Below are positions 50,881 through 63,005 of a stretch of DNA of 64,000 nt, one piece after another. Made by a program: the position numbers and the translations under genes. The notes beneath the pieces are model-generated. The model searched no databases. It was not told the origin of the DNA and saw only the letters and a program-made list of their open reading frames with translations. The DNA comes from Prorocentrum cordatum (Eukaryota > Sar > Dinophyceae > Prorocentrales > Prorocentraceae), in the NCBI GenBank assembly GCA_963575745.1, contig CAUYUJ010019348.1, positions 609,728 through 673,727 of the forward strand. The letters run 5' to 3'. Position 1 is the stretch's first letter. Every line of letters begins with the position of its first letter.

Positions 50881-53289
50881 GGCAACTCGCCTGACGATCT
50901 GCGTCTGGATGGGCTGATGGAAATACTTTCTGGTCAACAGGCTCGCGAAGCGGGTCGCAAGCCGTCCGAACACTATTCGGGCCGCGACTAGGCAGCAGGA
51001 AAAGAAAGGCAAACGAAGCGAGCGAGCGGGCAGCCACTCGGAAGGAAAACCATGACCGATGCTCCCAAACCCGGTGGCGTTGGAAATCCCGGTGGCGACC
51101 AGCAAGCAAGCGCAACCAAAATTGCGCGGCGGCGCGACCATAAACGCGCAGAGGTCGACCGCTCGGTTTGAGTCAGGCAAACAGCACCGTCAAAGACGAA
51201 CTACACCGCCAGGCGCACCCAGCCGACATCCGTGAAGTAGGCGACACACATGCCAGAACATCGCGTCGGCGCATGAGTGAAGAGGGGGCAACCTCATCAC
51301 CGACAAGATTGCAAACGGCAACAACACCTGCAACACGTGTCGAAAACGAAATCCACGCAGGAGAACGTCGGCCAACGAGCGCACAGAGCCACACTTGCCG
51401 AACCCGAGGTTCAGGCACCGTAAGGTAGGCAGTGTAGCGAGAGACCCACTGGAACCTTCAGGTCATCAGTAGGGGCCGACACCAGCCAGAGACAGGCCAG
51501 AGGGCACCTAACCTCAGCGAGTGCGACGCAGCACCATTCCCTGCGTGAGCCCTTGCATGCATTCCAGATCACATGAACGCCATCAGGAAGCAGCATTGGG
51601 CAGCAAGCCCCAGCCGCCAAAGAAGAACCTTGTGAAACAGGAGGGAAAGGACCCCGGTGCAACAGCTGGCCGCTGCGTCATAAGGATGCAGGATGAGAGG
51701 GGGGAAGTGCACGCCAGGCACGGTAGGCACCCCGGTGTGGCAGCGAACCGCTGCAGCATTAGGGCGCAGGAGGGGAGGGAAGGAAGTGCACGCCAGGCAC
51801 ACGGTGTGAGAGGAGGGGGGAAGAAACATATTCTCGAGCAGTTTATGCTGACTGTGCCAATCGTGGCTGTGCCATTTGCGTCCGCGCTGACTATGCCAAA
51901 CCTGACTGTGCCAGCCGTGGCGATGCCAACCCTGGCTGCGCCAAATCAGCTCCCGTGGAAAGCGAGCGCTCATAACGACGCTTGCCGAGCTCGAAGTCCT
52001 TGCACCGTCGCTGTCAGCAACGCATCGAAATCCAACTGAACCATTTCGGCCATCAGCATGGGGGGCGGCGCCGGCCTAGGACAGCCAGTGGGCACCTCGC
52101 CGCCCGCTCCCAGTGTGAAACTTTGCGTGGGATCCAAGCTGACGGAGCACCATCCGGCAGCGGCATTGGCGGCAACCCCAGCCGCGAGGGAAGATTCCAG
52201 CGAAACAGGAGAGGGGGAGCCAGCTAACCGCTGAAACAAAAAATCAGAAGGAGCAGCGCTCGCCATAACCCTGCGCGCACTGACGTGCGCGCCAGGCGCT
52301 CTGCATCGAAACTCCCCCCAGTGAACCAAATCGACTCCCAGGCCCAGTGAGTCGCTCATGGCCCGAGCATCGCAGCTGCGGTTGCGAAATGAAGCCAGGA
52401 AGACGACGCAGGTTCGCTGGTCGCGCCGACGCGCGTCGAAAGCGCGCGGAGCCAGGGGCAGCGCGCTGCTCGGCAAAGGCGTGCCAGACGGCTGTGAACG
52501 ACGCACCCAGGGTGACCTGCAAGTGTCTGATCGTCTCGTTTGGTGACTTCCTGTGGGATTACCACTGAAAGTCGTGGGCCCGGACTTTATAGAGCGGCCT
52601 TCCAGCGTCGGAGTCCCGTGGTCCTGACTGCTGGCGATCGGCGAACAGACTGGGCGTCCACCCACTTCCAATCCGACACGCCATGGGCGCCCCCCCGTCG
52701 GGCTGCCGGCCCGTCTCGGCGGTCGAGCTCGCGCCCCCGCCAGAGAGGGGGTGGCATGGCGCGCTTTGCAGGGCGGCCCACAGGCCTGCGGCAGCCGCCG
52801 CGGCGGCGGCCTCGGCGGCAGCGCCCGCGGCGCCAGCTGCGCACCAGGCGCAGGCAGCGGGCGCGGCGGCGCCCGCGCGGCCCCTGGCACGCGGCGCTGG
52901 CGGCGCCAGCGGCGCCCGCGGCGGCCGCTGCGCGCGCCGCGGTAGCGGCAGAAGCAGCGGCGCCGGCAGCACCAGTGGCGCCTGCGGCCGCCGCAGCCGG
53001 CGGCGCCAGCGCTGGCGCCAGCGGCGGAGGGGCCGGCGGCGCGAACGGCGGCCGCGGCCCTCTGCCCGCGGCGCCGAACGGCCGGCGCCGCCAGCCATCG
53101 CGCGCGGGCCCGAGCGCGCGCCGACCTGAGTCAGGGGCGGGCTCGAGCCGACACGGCTTGAGCCAGAGAGGGCTTGAGCCAGAGGGGGTTACGGAGCTGG
53201 TGGATTATTTCTCTCGCGGCCGCGAGCGAAAGTGCAGGGGGCGCCCGAAAGCTGGTGGAGATACGCGAGGCGTCAAACATTAAATTGCA
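50881..53289. other. GC-rich spacer with a 78-bp direct repeat, no recognised gene
   Basis: Two units of about 78 bases begin CCCCGGTG at 51652 and 51730 and both contain GAAGTGCACGCCAGGCAC. A series of GACTGTGCCAA-like words follows at 51848-51950. A minus-strand frame (51970-52890) has an ordinary-looking C-terminal half but no motif. From 52790 to 53100 the sequence is GCGGC/GGCGCC rich, and its Ala/Arg frames are not credible genes. Confidence 0.4.
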
Positions 53290-53690
53290 CACGGCCTCGA
53301 ACCACCCACAAGAGGAGAAGGAGGGGGAGGAGGGGGAGGAGGGGGAAGGGGGAGGAGGAGGAGGAGGAGGAGGAGGAGGAGGAGGAGGAGGAGCATGAGG
53401 AGGAGCAGGAGGAGGAGCAGGAGGAGGAGCAGGAGGAAGGAGGAGGAGGAGGAGGAGGAGGAGGGAGGAGGAGGAGGGAGGAGGAGGGGGGGGGAGGCGG
53501 AGGCTAAGGAGGAGGCGGAGGAGGGGGAGGAGGAGGGGAGGGAGGAGGAGGAGGAAGAGGGGGAGGAGGAGGAGAGGAGGTAGAGGAGGAGGAGGATCAG
53601 GAGGAGGAGAAGGAGGAGGAGGGGGGGGAGGAGGAGGAGGAGGAGGAGGGTGAGGGGGAGGAAGCGAAGGACGCGGAGGAGGAGCTCTCG
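53290..53690. repeat. GGA polypurine tract, about 400 bp
   Basis: An almost uninterrupted purine run of GGAGGA, GGAGCA and GGGGAGG units on the plus strand, with only a handful of pyrimidines. The Glu/Gly/Arg and Pro/Leu frames across it are translations of the repeat. Confidence 0.95.
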
Positions 53691-53696
53691 GAAGAA

Positions 53697-55000
53697 TCAC
53701 ACGAACACCAATGGAGAACCTGCGGAGTACCCTAATCCAAGTAAGTGGGAACAACTGCGGGCGCAGGCGCGGCCGCCCAATCCAGGGCGCGGCAGCGCGG
53801 CGCGCGCCGAGTGGGAGGCAAAAGCCAGCGCCCACTTGTGCTCGCCGGAGGCCGCGAGGGCTGCCAGAGCGGCGCAATGCCGCGCCGGGGCGCGGTGGAA
53901 GGATTCGATGTCGGCGTCTTTGACTTTACCTTGCTCCGCGCAGGCCCACAGCTGAATATCCTGCACTTTTTGCATGTGTACCTTCGCGGCGTGGATATAA
54001 TCCTCTGCGTCGGCCTCTGATTTCACCGGCTGCTTCTCGCGGGGGTTGTGCCCCCCGCTCAGCTGAGCGGGGTCTGCAGGGGGAGTTCTGTTTGCAGGGT
54101 GCGCTCTCGCCGCGTGCAGGGGGCAAGTTGCTGCCTTCACGCGGCCATTGCGGCGGGCTTGGCTCGGGCCGCACTCCCTTGCAGCGCTTGTCTCCCTTGT
54201 TGTTGATCAAAGCTGTGGCGCGAAGCGCCAGTTCTAGTGCTGCAGTAGGCTCCGCAGGGCCCATCTCTGCAGCTTAGTCTGGCGCATCATGGCCAGATAG
54301 CATAATCTCGGCGCAGTGCGAAAATCCACTCTCAGCGTTAGGCTCAGCAGGGCCCGCCTCCTCTCGCTGGTCAGGTTGGTCTGGCTGTTCTGGCACATGG
54401 AAACCGCGCGTCGGCGCGCCTGCAGCGTTGGGTCGCGCCGAGGTGATCTGCGCAGCAGCCCCCTGGCATCGAGGCCGAGGCGCGGGCGCGTCGAGCGCGG
54501 TGTGCAGGAGGCGGCGTTGGAGGCGCCATCGGAATTAGTTTGCCGCGCTCGCAAATGAGTTCGATATTCTTCAGACGTTCCCAGTAGATCATGCTGCCGC
54601 ACTCGCAACGGTCCAATCCTTAGGGGGGGCTTGCCCGAATACCAGGGGGGCGAGATGCGTCGCGCACGGCGCAACGCTGGCCGCGCGACGAATGCGGGCA
54701 CAAACCGAGCAAGGAATCCCATCGGGACCGGCACGCGAGCACCTGCTGGAGACGACAAACCATTTCTGGAAACCCGATTTCCTCAAGCCCCCAGAGAACT
54801 GGCTGGGGGGCGCGCTGGATGAACGGTCTGGTCTGCTCTGCAGCGGCATCGTCCACGGGCTCGGCAGAGTGGGCCCCCCTGTGACAGGCAAGGCGATTGG
54901 CGGCAGCATCGGGGTCAACCCGCAAGAGGAATGCTTCGACAGGGGGCGCCCCGCGCGAGGCAGTGCTGTATCATCTGCTGTTTGTTTGTCACGGTTGCGA
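53697..55000 (-). pseudogene. Decayed LINE fragment with start of a reverse transcriptase
   Basis: On the minus strand, frame 54925-54620 reads RPFIQRAPQPVLWGLEEIGF followed closely by QQVLA. Then, in another frame, comes SRAGPDGIPCSVCARIRRAA. The pattern (P.VL.W.L...E, then A.GPDGIP) is the stretch leading into domain 0 of LINE reverse transcriptases. Downstream patches in several frames (PPWYSGKPPLRIG, RCECGSMIYWERLKNIELIC, and SEADAEDYIHAAKVHMQKVQ at 54020-53900) look like former coding sequence, but I cannot assign them. Palm motifs A to C are not seen. The copy is heavily frame-broken. Confidence 0.5.
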
Positions 55001-57288
55001 CCGCGCGCGCGCCGCCTCGCGCAGCGTCGGTCGGACCCGACTCTAGGAGGCGCACGGTGCCTCTCCCGGCCCTCGCCTGCCTCGCGGCAGGGCGGCGCGG
55101 CCCCCAGGTGGCATCCGGCCATGGGGGCCCCCTGCCCCCCCCAGCGCCTCCTGGGCCAGACTAACGCCAGATAGGGGCCGCCGCCGCAATGTTTCGGCGC
55201 CCCGCGCGCCGCCAGGTCGATCCGCCCGTGGCTGCGCGGGCGCCGGCCCTTCCCCGCTTCTCCGCCGCAGAACCCCCCTTTGGAGGCGAGGGGGGGTCTC
55301 CGGGAGGAAGGCGGCCTGCGGATCCCTCAAAACTGAAACTGTTGGGCGAGACCGAGCGAGTCGATCCCCCCTTCCGTTCAGGCTGGTCTCGTAGTCATTG
55401 AAGGCTGGCAGGGTGGGGCCGTCGTGCGTCTCCCCCTGGGCGCCCCGAAGCTCATCCCGCCAGCGGGCGTTGAGCTCCTCCCGAACCTCCGCCACCTGCC
55501 GCCAGGGGCGCAAATGGGGCCCATCTGCGGACTCCTTTAGGAGGCGCCCAGGGCCGACCCCGGGTCTGCGCGGCGCCCCTCCCCGTAGACCTGCGCGAAA
55601 GAGATTCGGGCGTGGGCGGCTTGCAACCGCTCCCCCTCCATCAGCTCCTCCTCGGGGTGGGGCTCCGTCCGCGCGGGGCGCGGGGGACGGGCGGCCTGCG
55701 CCTCCCCCGCAGGGGTCGGCCGAAAATCGACGGCCCCGAGCCGGTGCTCTTGCTTGGAGCGGTCGGGCGTTCGGCCGTGCGCCCCAGCGGCGACGGCGCA
55801 TGCGATCCCGTTGCTGAAGGGATGCCCAGCCCTGGGCGCGCGCGTCGAGGCCGGGGGCATTGCTTCTCGGGGCAGCGAATGCAGCTCCTTCCCCAACTGG
55901 CCCAGCCGACTCGCCCCCACTTGGACTCGGAAGGTCTCGCAACCCTAGGCTGCGTCGATAAAAAAACGGGCGCCCCTTCCCCATGCAGGGCCGGGAAACA
56001 GCCTCCGCAGGCCGGGAACGTGAACGAAAACTACCGTCTCGATCTTCAGTCGCGCGGCGTGGATCTGGGAGTCGAGGGCGCATTCGCGCGGCTGGAGCTG
56101 CCGCTGCCACGGGCTGCTGCGAGCCGGCCCCCGCCCGGGGGGGGGGGGGGGAGGGCGGAGGGTTGGCCGTGCAGGGGTGCGGAACCCCGCTGGGCCCGCC
56201 CCCCCCCCTCCCCTGGTGGTCTGCAGCTCCGCCAGAACTACTACTGGGCGTGGCCGGAGAGACGGAGCCAGGTCCGCCCGGCTCGGGCGCCCCGCGGCCT
56301 GCCCCTTGACCCGCCGCTCAGCCATTCCTTTTCCCAAGCCGAAGGCCCGCGCCGCTGCGCCGGGCGATCCCGGGCCCAGAGGTAGCGGTCCAGCTCGCCT
56401 TCGGCGCGGGCTAGGACGGGCAGTTGCCCGGCGGGGCGGGGGCCAGCATGGGGAAGGCTGCCCACATGGGGTTGCCCCGCGTGTCCGTCCTCGGCGTAGA
56501 GGTCCCGCGGCCGAAGGGCGAGCGCCGGGCCCCCTGGCGCGGCCCCCCTCTCGCCTGGCCTGCGGGTGTGAGCTGGGGCTGCTCTGGAGCTGCCTCTCCG
56601 CCGGGCGCCGCTGGTCTTGGAGGAGAGGCGACCCCTCGGGCCGCGTGGCGGGGTGCAGCGGGGGGGGCTCTTGCAGGCTCACTCCCCTGCGTCCTGCGAT
56701 GGGCGGGTCTGCGCGAGCGCGCCCCTTTCCTCGGGCCTCCGCGGGCGTCGGGCGATCGGGATGTGGGGGCTGAGTTCCAGCTCGCGGACCCGCGCGCGGC
56801 ATCTGCGCCCCTCGGCGTTCTCGCCCGCCTGCGGGGAGGGGGGGGGGAGGGGGGGGCGGCCTGAGAGCGCGGTCGGCTCTCCTGGAAGCTCGTCGGCTCG
56901 GCCCCCCCCCCCCCCCCGCCCTTCGCCCGCCTCGTGGGGCCCCAGGCGCGAGGTCGGCCCTGGACTTGGCCCCGGCCTGCTTGGGGGCTATAGCTCCCGG
57001 CTGGGCGACCGCTGGGGCGTTGGAGTCGCGGCCGCCGCCCCGCCCGTGGGGGCCTTTCCTCGCCTCTCCTCCATAGCTTCCACGGGTGGCCCCCCTCCGC
57101 GCTTGCGTGCTGCGCGGGGGCCTTCGCGGGTTGCGCCCGGCTGGGGTGGTCTGAGGCCGGGCGCCGCGCCCTTCTGGAGTGCGCGGCCGGCCGCTCCCCC
57201 CTCCCGGGCCCCGTGCCTGGCTCGCCCTCGGCCCCCCGACGCCTGCGCCATGCCCCAGCGGCGGCGGTCTGCCCCCCGCGTCGAACTT
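55001..57288. other. Very GC-rich sequence, no recognised gene
   Basis: Long frames on both strands are Pro/Arg/Gly/Ala rich. Two minus-strand patches have a more ordinary composition (EVREELNARWRDELRGAQGE near 55470, and IHAARLKIETVVFVHVPGL near 56030) and could be old exons or LINE pieces. Homopolymers of G and C are frequent (for example near 56136-56150 and 56900-56917). Confidence 0.35.
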
Positions 57289-57500
57289 TTGGACGCCCGA
57301 AATGGGCACCGAAAGAATGGGTACCATGTCCAACAACAAATGTTGTCCCAAACCAACAGCGGCCGCTGTTGGGCAGGCGGCCTCCTGTTTCGAACGGACA
57401 CAGGCCGCGGCGGCGTGGACAGCGAATCCTGTTCAGAATGAACAGGAACTGCTGTTGGGCATAGTGCCCATTCTTTCAGCGCCCACTTCGGGCGCCCAGA
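57289..57500. repeat. MITE-like dispersed repeat, copy 2
   Basis: The ends are inverted copies. The left end reads GGACGCCCGAAATGGGCACC then GAAAGAATGGG. The right end read in reverse gives GGGCGCCCGAAGTGGGCGCT then GAAAGAATGGG. The match extends about 38 bases. Inside are GTCCAACAACAAATGTTGTC and CAGCGGCCGCTGTTGG palindromes. It is the better preserved relative of 2643-2850. A non-autonomous DNA element is likely. No clear target duplication is seen. Confidence 0.65.
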
Positions 57501-58655
57501 GAACTGGCAGCGGGCGGCCTGGTACACGGAGCCGCGTCAGCGGCAAAGGTGGGCCAACTAAGCCCAGGCCCCGTCGGCGTTGCTGGGCCAGCCCCGCGCG
57601 TCGGAGTTCAGGGCGTCCTCTAAAAGGAATGGCGCGGGCTCTGCCATTCCGACCATTCCCCAGCGCTGCGGGCGCTGGAACGGGCCCTGTGCATCCGCCC
57701 GGCCGACCACTTCCAGCCCGCGTCCTCGCTGGCGGGGCCTGGCCGAGCGTCGGGGGGGCTGGTCGGGCGTTTGGGCGCGCGGGGGCCCTGCTAAAGGAAG
57801 GCGGCAGCAGCCCCGATCCAGCCGCGCCAGGCAGCAACCCCGGCGCCACCTCACTGCCCGCCGCCCCACCCCCGTGAGGAGGCAGAGCAAGGGGCCCCAC
57901 GCCGCGCGGCCCTCCGCCAAGTCGAGGAAGGCCCGAGCAGAAGTACCCGTGTACATCTGGACGTGGCACGCGGCAGCTGGGCGCCTCCGCGTCCGTCCAC
58001 TTCCCGGCGGAGGTGCGCCACCTTTACCGCTGCCCGTTCCACGCAGACCCGAAGAGCCCGACAGGCGCAGTCGACAACCTCGGAGTAGGGGATAAATCCT
58101 GGCCGCGGCGCTTCGCCTGCTGGATGGGCGCCCCGTCGGACCCCCGGCCCAGCCGTCCAGCCGCGCCTGTTCCCCCCCTCGATCTCGGCCGCCAAGCGGT
58201 TGGGCGCGCGGGGGGGCTGCCCCCCCGGCCCGGGTCGCATCTCGGTAGATGTCGTCGTCGACAGGCCGCCCGCTTAGCCCCCGCCAGTCCAGCTCCATCA
58301 GGCGTAACCGATCACCCCCCACCGCTGCGACCCGCGTGCGGAGGTGTGAATTCCTCCGCGCAGGGCGTTGATGAGCCTCCAATGGCCCCGGCCCTCCTGG
58401 GAGACTTCCCTTCCCGAATCCTCAAGCATGGCCCCCCGCCGCCTCTGGGAACTGCGGGCCCCCTCCGGCCAGGCGTCCCCACCCGGGCGGGGCCGCGCCT
58501 CAATCTGGGTTTTGTACGGGAATAATATCGCAGAGCTCTCCGGTAAGATCAGCCACGAGGAATTCGGGCGCAGGGTGGAGCTCGTTGGTCGACCAGGTCA
58601 GAACGGACAGAGCGATGGCGCGTGGTCGGTTTCTTTTTTTTTTGGGGGGGGGAAT

Positions 58656-58697
58656 GCAATCGACACATTAATATGATATTCTAGATTTGTCGATTGC
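58656..58697. repeat. Small hairpin in an AT-rich patch
   Basis: GCAATCGACA (58656-58665) is the exact inverse of TGTCGATTGC (58688-58697). The arms surround an AT-rich loop and follow runs of T and G. Confidence 0.7.
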
Positions 58698-59522
58698 GCA
58701 TTGCATAATATAGAATCTGCTGGTCAATATTCCAAGGCCTTAGCTACAATATTCTGGGATCTTCTGACCCGGGTCAATCCAGGCCCGGGGCAGCAGGGCA
58801 CCAAAGACTGCAACGCAGGAGACAAAACCTGCAACGCAGGACTTCGCAAACCCGGGCCAGCCAATACGCGCGGCCACCTCGCGGCCACCTGCGGATCGAT
58901 GACCCGGGTCAGCCAGGGGGGGTCTTCGCAAGATCCTGCCAGATCCGGTGCCCTGGCTGACCTCGAACATCTACAACTACACGCAGCAAAACTGCACCTT
59001 GCTGCGGGATCCAAGGGTGGCAATCATCATTATATTTGGCGCGTCGGTCGGTCTGGGTGGACGGGCGCCGCCTCGCGACCTACGATGGAAGGCGACGGTC
59101 GTGCCGACGACGCTGCGTGCCAAGCTTGGAAGCGATCGCCCTGTTTCGCGGCCGGGCTTGGCGGCGGCCGCAAGGAAAAGCATAACGCGAGCAAGCGTTT
59201 CACCCTCGGGCGGGGAATCCGGCACGAAGAAGACCCGAAAGCGCAGGGGATCGGATCGCGGATTTGCTGCTGGGGCACAGGCGGGGGAGGGAAGCGGGCC
59301 GCGCGAGGTCGAGGCCCCCAGGCATAGTGCTGGCTTCGCTGAAACAAGGGATGTGGGATGCCGACGGGAAGCGGCCCAGGGGGCGGGGCCGCTGCGATGG
59401 GCAGCGCGGGCGGCCGATGCTTCGCGAAAAGGGGGCACGCACAGAACGGCACTTAGAAGCGGGGGCGCGGTGCACGTTGGGAGCGCGCGCGGCGGCGCCC
59501 GACGCGCACCCCGCCCCGCTGG

Positions 59523-59598
59523 CTAGGTGTAGTTCTAAAAGTGCTCCGTTTCGTGAGGGCGTCTCTTGCGAAACCAGCACGTACATAACTACACCTAG
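59523..59598. repeat. 76-bp palindromic element
   Basis: Perfect 12-base inverted ends CTAGGTGTAGTT and AACTACACCTAG, with a second inner stem GTGCTCCGTTTCG and GCGAAACCAGCAC. The motif AGTGTAGTTCTG recurs just after it and at 60210. Read on the plus strand it starts GT after CTAG and ends TAG, so it could also be an intron-like (introner-type) insertion, which the lack of a surrounding gene leaves open. Confidence 0.65.
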
Positions 59599-60259
59599 TG
59601 CCTGGCCAAGTGTAGTTCTGAACGCGCTGGATGTCTCGCGCGGGGCGAACGCGCGCAGACCGGCACCTAGCGCAAGGGGCGGGGCACAGGTCGGGTGCGT
59701 CGTCGCGCCCCGCCCGCAAAGTCAGGAAGGCCAGGGCCGCTGAACCCCCTGCCGGCCTCTGGGCGGAGGTGTCTGAGCGTCCCATGGCTATCCGAAGGAA
59801 ATCCAACTGCGGCCTCCGCCAACATCGCCCCCCCTATCAGAGCATCTCGCCATGGTCACTATGTTCCCCATTCCCGCCCGTTGCTTTGCCCTCCCCCTCC
59901 CCCGTTCTTCCTCTACCTGCCGCCCTCCATTTCCCTGGGCGCATCCCAATTTCCCCTGGCCCATGCGCGGCGGCAAACGCCCGCGTCCCCCCGCAGCTGA
60001 AACACTCACCTTGCGCTCATCCTCCAATGCACTCGTGAGGCGCAAGTCTTGGTTCCACACTGACACTGGCCAGCGACGTCGAGGCCCCGGCAAATCCGAC
60101 AGGCGCGATCGGCCCCCTCGAAGGGCAGACGAACCAATACGTAAGACGATGTCGCAACATTAAGTTTGGAATTTGAGGGCCCGCGCAAGCAGCTAATCCA
60201 TTCGCCCAAAGTGTAGTTCTGTGCCTGTCCGATGACCCCTGTTTGCGTTGACCCCCGTC

Positions 60260-62013
60260 TCAAGTCCCCCGAAATATTCCTATCGATTGACTTCTGGGGG
60301 CCAACCTTTCACCCCTGTCCTTCCTTCCCTGCCTTCTTGGGGTTGCGCGGCTGGCGGTTCGCGTTCCGCTCCTCCCGCGCCCCGCGCCTCTCCTTCGTCG
60401 CTGGGACTTCCTTGGCGAACTCCTGTGCGATCCAGTCGTGAAGCTCAGGGGCCGCGCAGACATTGCTTCTGACGAGGTCCGACCCTGCGAATTGCCCTCG
60501 CCGCCGCATGTGCGATCTTGGCGCCGCCCTTCGTGCGCATGAGAAGACCGGCCCAGCATCTCGAGCGACGCAAACTCCGTGATGTTCAGTTGGTCGTAGC
60601 AAGCAGCCGTCTCCAAAGCCGCGCGCGCGCGGAGGTGCTCCCCCGCTCGAGGCCCCGAACCGGTCAGGCGAGCCACCGCTTTCCAGCGGTTGTGCCTTGC
60701 CACAGGCGACGATGAACAGCTCGCCCAGAGGAGACTTCGGAGCCCGCGCACCAATCCGTGAACGGAGCGACCGTGAACGTGGAGACGGCAGCTCTGAACT
60801 CGCAGTGGCGGATGCCCTGCTTGTCGACACCGACTGGCTGCACCCTCAGGTCGAACACCACAGCCCCAACAGCGCCTCCGCCCGCGGGCGCGCCAGCCGC
60901 GGCCACGGCGGGGCCCCCGCGGGCCCAGCCGCGAGGGAGACGGCGGCCGCTGCGCCGCCAACGGCGGCCCCAGCGGCCACTCCGCCGCCGGCGGGGCCAG
61001 CGGCGGCGGCGCCGGCGGCGGCGTTGGCACCAAGGCACCGGCGGGTGCCGTCGCAGCGGCGGGCGCGGGTGCGGCCGCGGCGGCGGGCGGCGCCAGAGCG
61101 CCCGCGAGGGCGACGGCAGCGGCGGGCCCACCGAGGGCAGCAGCCAGGGCGGCGCGCCCTCCTCCAGCGTGCGCGGCGGCCGCAGCAGGCGGCGGGCCAG
61201 GCTTGAAGACCGCAACCCTTTCGTGCTACAGAACTGGCCCAGGCGCGCCGTAGCGCACACCAAAGAAGTCGCCCTCCTCGTCGAGGCCCCCCGCTGACAC
61301 AGGGGTCCCAACGCCGACCGAGAGCGGACGCCCGGCCACGCTCCGCAAGAAAAACCCAACCGGCACCGCGAAGCCCAAACGCGCGGCACCGGCAACCCGC
61401 GCGCCCGCCAGCCGAGCCGGCAAGGGCAGGGCGCGAAAGCGGTGCACTGGAGCCGGGGCCGCCGCGCCGCCGATCAGCGGCGGCGCGCCGCCCTGCGTGC
61501 CGCGGGGCAAGCGCGCCGCCTCGAAGATGTCCGCTGCCACGGAAGCGTCCTCGTCGTAATCGTCGTCATCGGTGGCAAGGATGGCGTGCGCCCCCGGGCC
61601 GGCCACCACGGCCGCCATCGCAGGCTAAGGGGGCCACCGGAACTCCGCCGTTTTAGCGCGAACGCCTCCAGCTGCAGTCGAGCCTGCTCCGCGATCGGCG
61701 CCACCTCGATCTCCTCCGCCGCCGATGCCCGAGGGGCTCGCGGCGCGCGCTGGGCCGCGAAGGCACCCGCAGGGGGAAGGCGCCCCAGCAGGAAACCGAA
61801 GCACACCAGGAGCAAGCACCACAGCGCGGGCCCCAGCAATGACGAGTCGCTCGCCTCCCGCTTGATCACGTCACCGCAAGTCACCGTCGGGCACTCCAGG
61901 CAATCGCAATTGACCACCGGGCGGCAGTCGGGGCAAAGGATGCGGTTGGCCCAGGAGAAGATGGCGGCCGAAGTGGAAGTAATGAGAGAATTGGCCGCCT
62001 CCTCGACTATCAC
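60260..62013 (-). pseudogene. Decayed dinoflagellate retroelement ORF (N-terminal, pre-RT part)
   Basis: In order on the minus strand and through several frames come: a Cys-rich patch CPDCRPVVNCDCLECPTVTC, then a hydrophobic segment LWCLLLVCFGFLLGRLPP. Next is the frame 61618-61226 (GAHAILATDDDDYDED, VHRFRALPLPARLAG, GRPLSVGVGTPVS). Then follow VQPVGVDKQGIRHCEFR...FTVAPFTDW, LETAACYDQLNITEFASLEM and APELHDWIAQEFAKEVPATK with ERRGAREER. I know this sequence of patches from proteins that precede the reverse transcriptase in dinoflagellate retroelements. Their function is unknown. No RT is found further downstream. Frame breaks and GCC-rich expansions (60870-61190) show decay. Confidence 0.6.
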
Positions 62014-63005
62014 CTTTGCCCCTCAATATGGGCTTTGGGGGGAAGAGCTTGAGCCAGAAACCAAGATACGGCACACTCGTCAGTTGGCTGTTCTCCTGCT
62101 CATTTTCTTTTTTCTTCCCCAAGTGTTCCCCCAAGAGTTTCCACAACAGCTGGGGGAACACATGCTCCAATACCCTGGCCAAACTTTACCACGCGGTTTG
62201 GCCACACAGGCGTCTTCCAAAGGCAGGGGGCAGCGGTGGTTCGCCGCAGGCGTCGCCGATAAATCCGCAACATCACCAACAACTTCTAGAACCCCGCTCA
62301 AACCTCGCACACCCAGCTCGTTCTCTCCCTCCTCCCTCTGCTCCCTCGCTAGGATGGACCCTCCGCTTGCGCAACTCGCCTTCTTGATTGCAGCAGCTTC
62401 AAAGCCAGCCATGCTGAAGCCCAAACGAGCAGCAGCCGATCCATGTACCCCCTTCCTCCAAGATGCACGAATTGGGCGGGGGTCATGCTGAGCACAAGGC
62501 TCCGTCCAGCCACCAACCGCACAAACTCTGTCTGTAGCGTTCGAACCCTGACTGAAAGAGAAGCCAAGGCAACTCTCGTTCTCTGGTGGGCCAGCGCGCT
62601 GGCTGGAGGGGAAGGGTCCATAGCTTGGCGAGTCTCAGCACAGCTTCCCACGCGTACCTTCCACATGTAGCGTACGTCAAAACTTGGCAACTCTTAGACG
62701 GTGCAAGCGAGCGTTCTCACATCAGCAGCCAAGTAGCAGCCTACTGCAGACTCTGTCCCTGAAGTGCCGCTGGGGGAGACAACTCCGGAGGGGAATTTCA
62801 GAGTGAGGATGCACCGGGTGCTGAGCCTAGACTTGTCTGTCCACCGTAGTCGGGCGAAGAAGGGTAAGAGGAGGAGGAAGAGGAGGAGGATCAATGAGTA
62901 CACTACAGAACCTTACCCAATCCGTCGCCGAGCGTATCATCTGAAACCTAGTGCTGATATTCCGATCCTGAACGCTGATGCTTTCCGCCTGGTGACTCGG
63001 GGGCG
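62014..63005. other. Spacer with one hairpin
   Basis: No gene is recognised. GTGTTCCCCCA near 62122 and TGGGGGAACAC near 62151 form a short hairpin. GGAGGAGGAAGAGG repeats lie near 62860-62890. Confidence 0.45.

Larger units (their letters stand above)
57501..60259. other. GC-rich sequence with small hairpins, no recognised gene
   Basis: No motif is found. A minus-strand patch near 58100 (FIPYSEVVDCACRALRVCVE) has an ordinary composition and could be an old exon. GTGTAGTTCT occurs at 59527, 59613 and 60212. Two hairpins are listed separately. Confidence 0.35.

Noticed and set aside
53131-53877. 248-codon Pro/Leu-rich frame and Glu-rich frames on the other strand
   Set aside because: They are translations of the GGA polypurine tract in different phases.
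55945-57351. 468-codon minus-strand frame
   Set aside because: Extreme Pro/Arg/Gly/Ala content with no motif, in sequence so GC-rich that stop codons are rare. Part of it crosses the MITE-like repeat.
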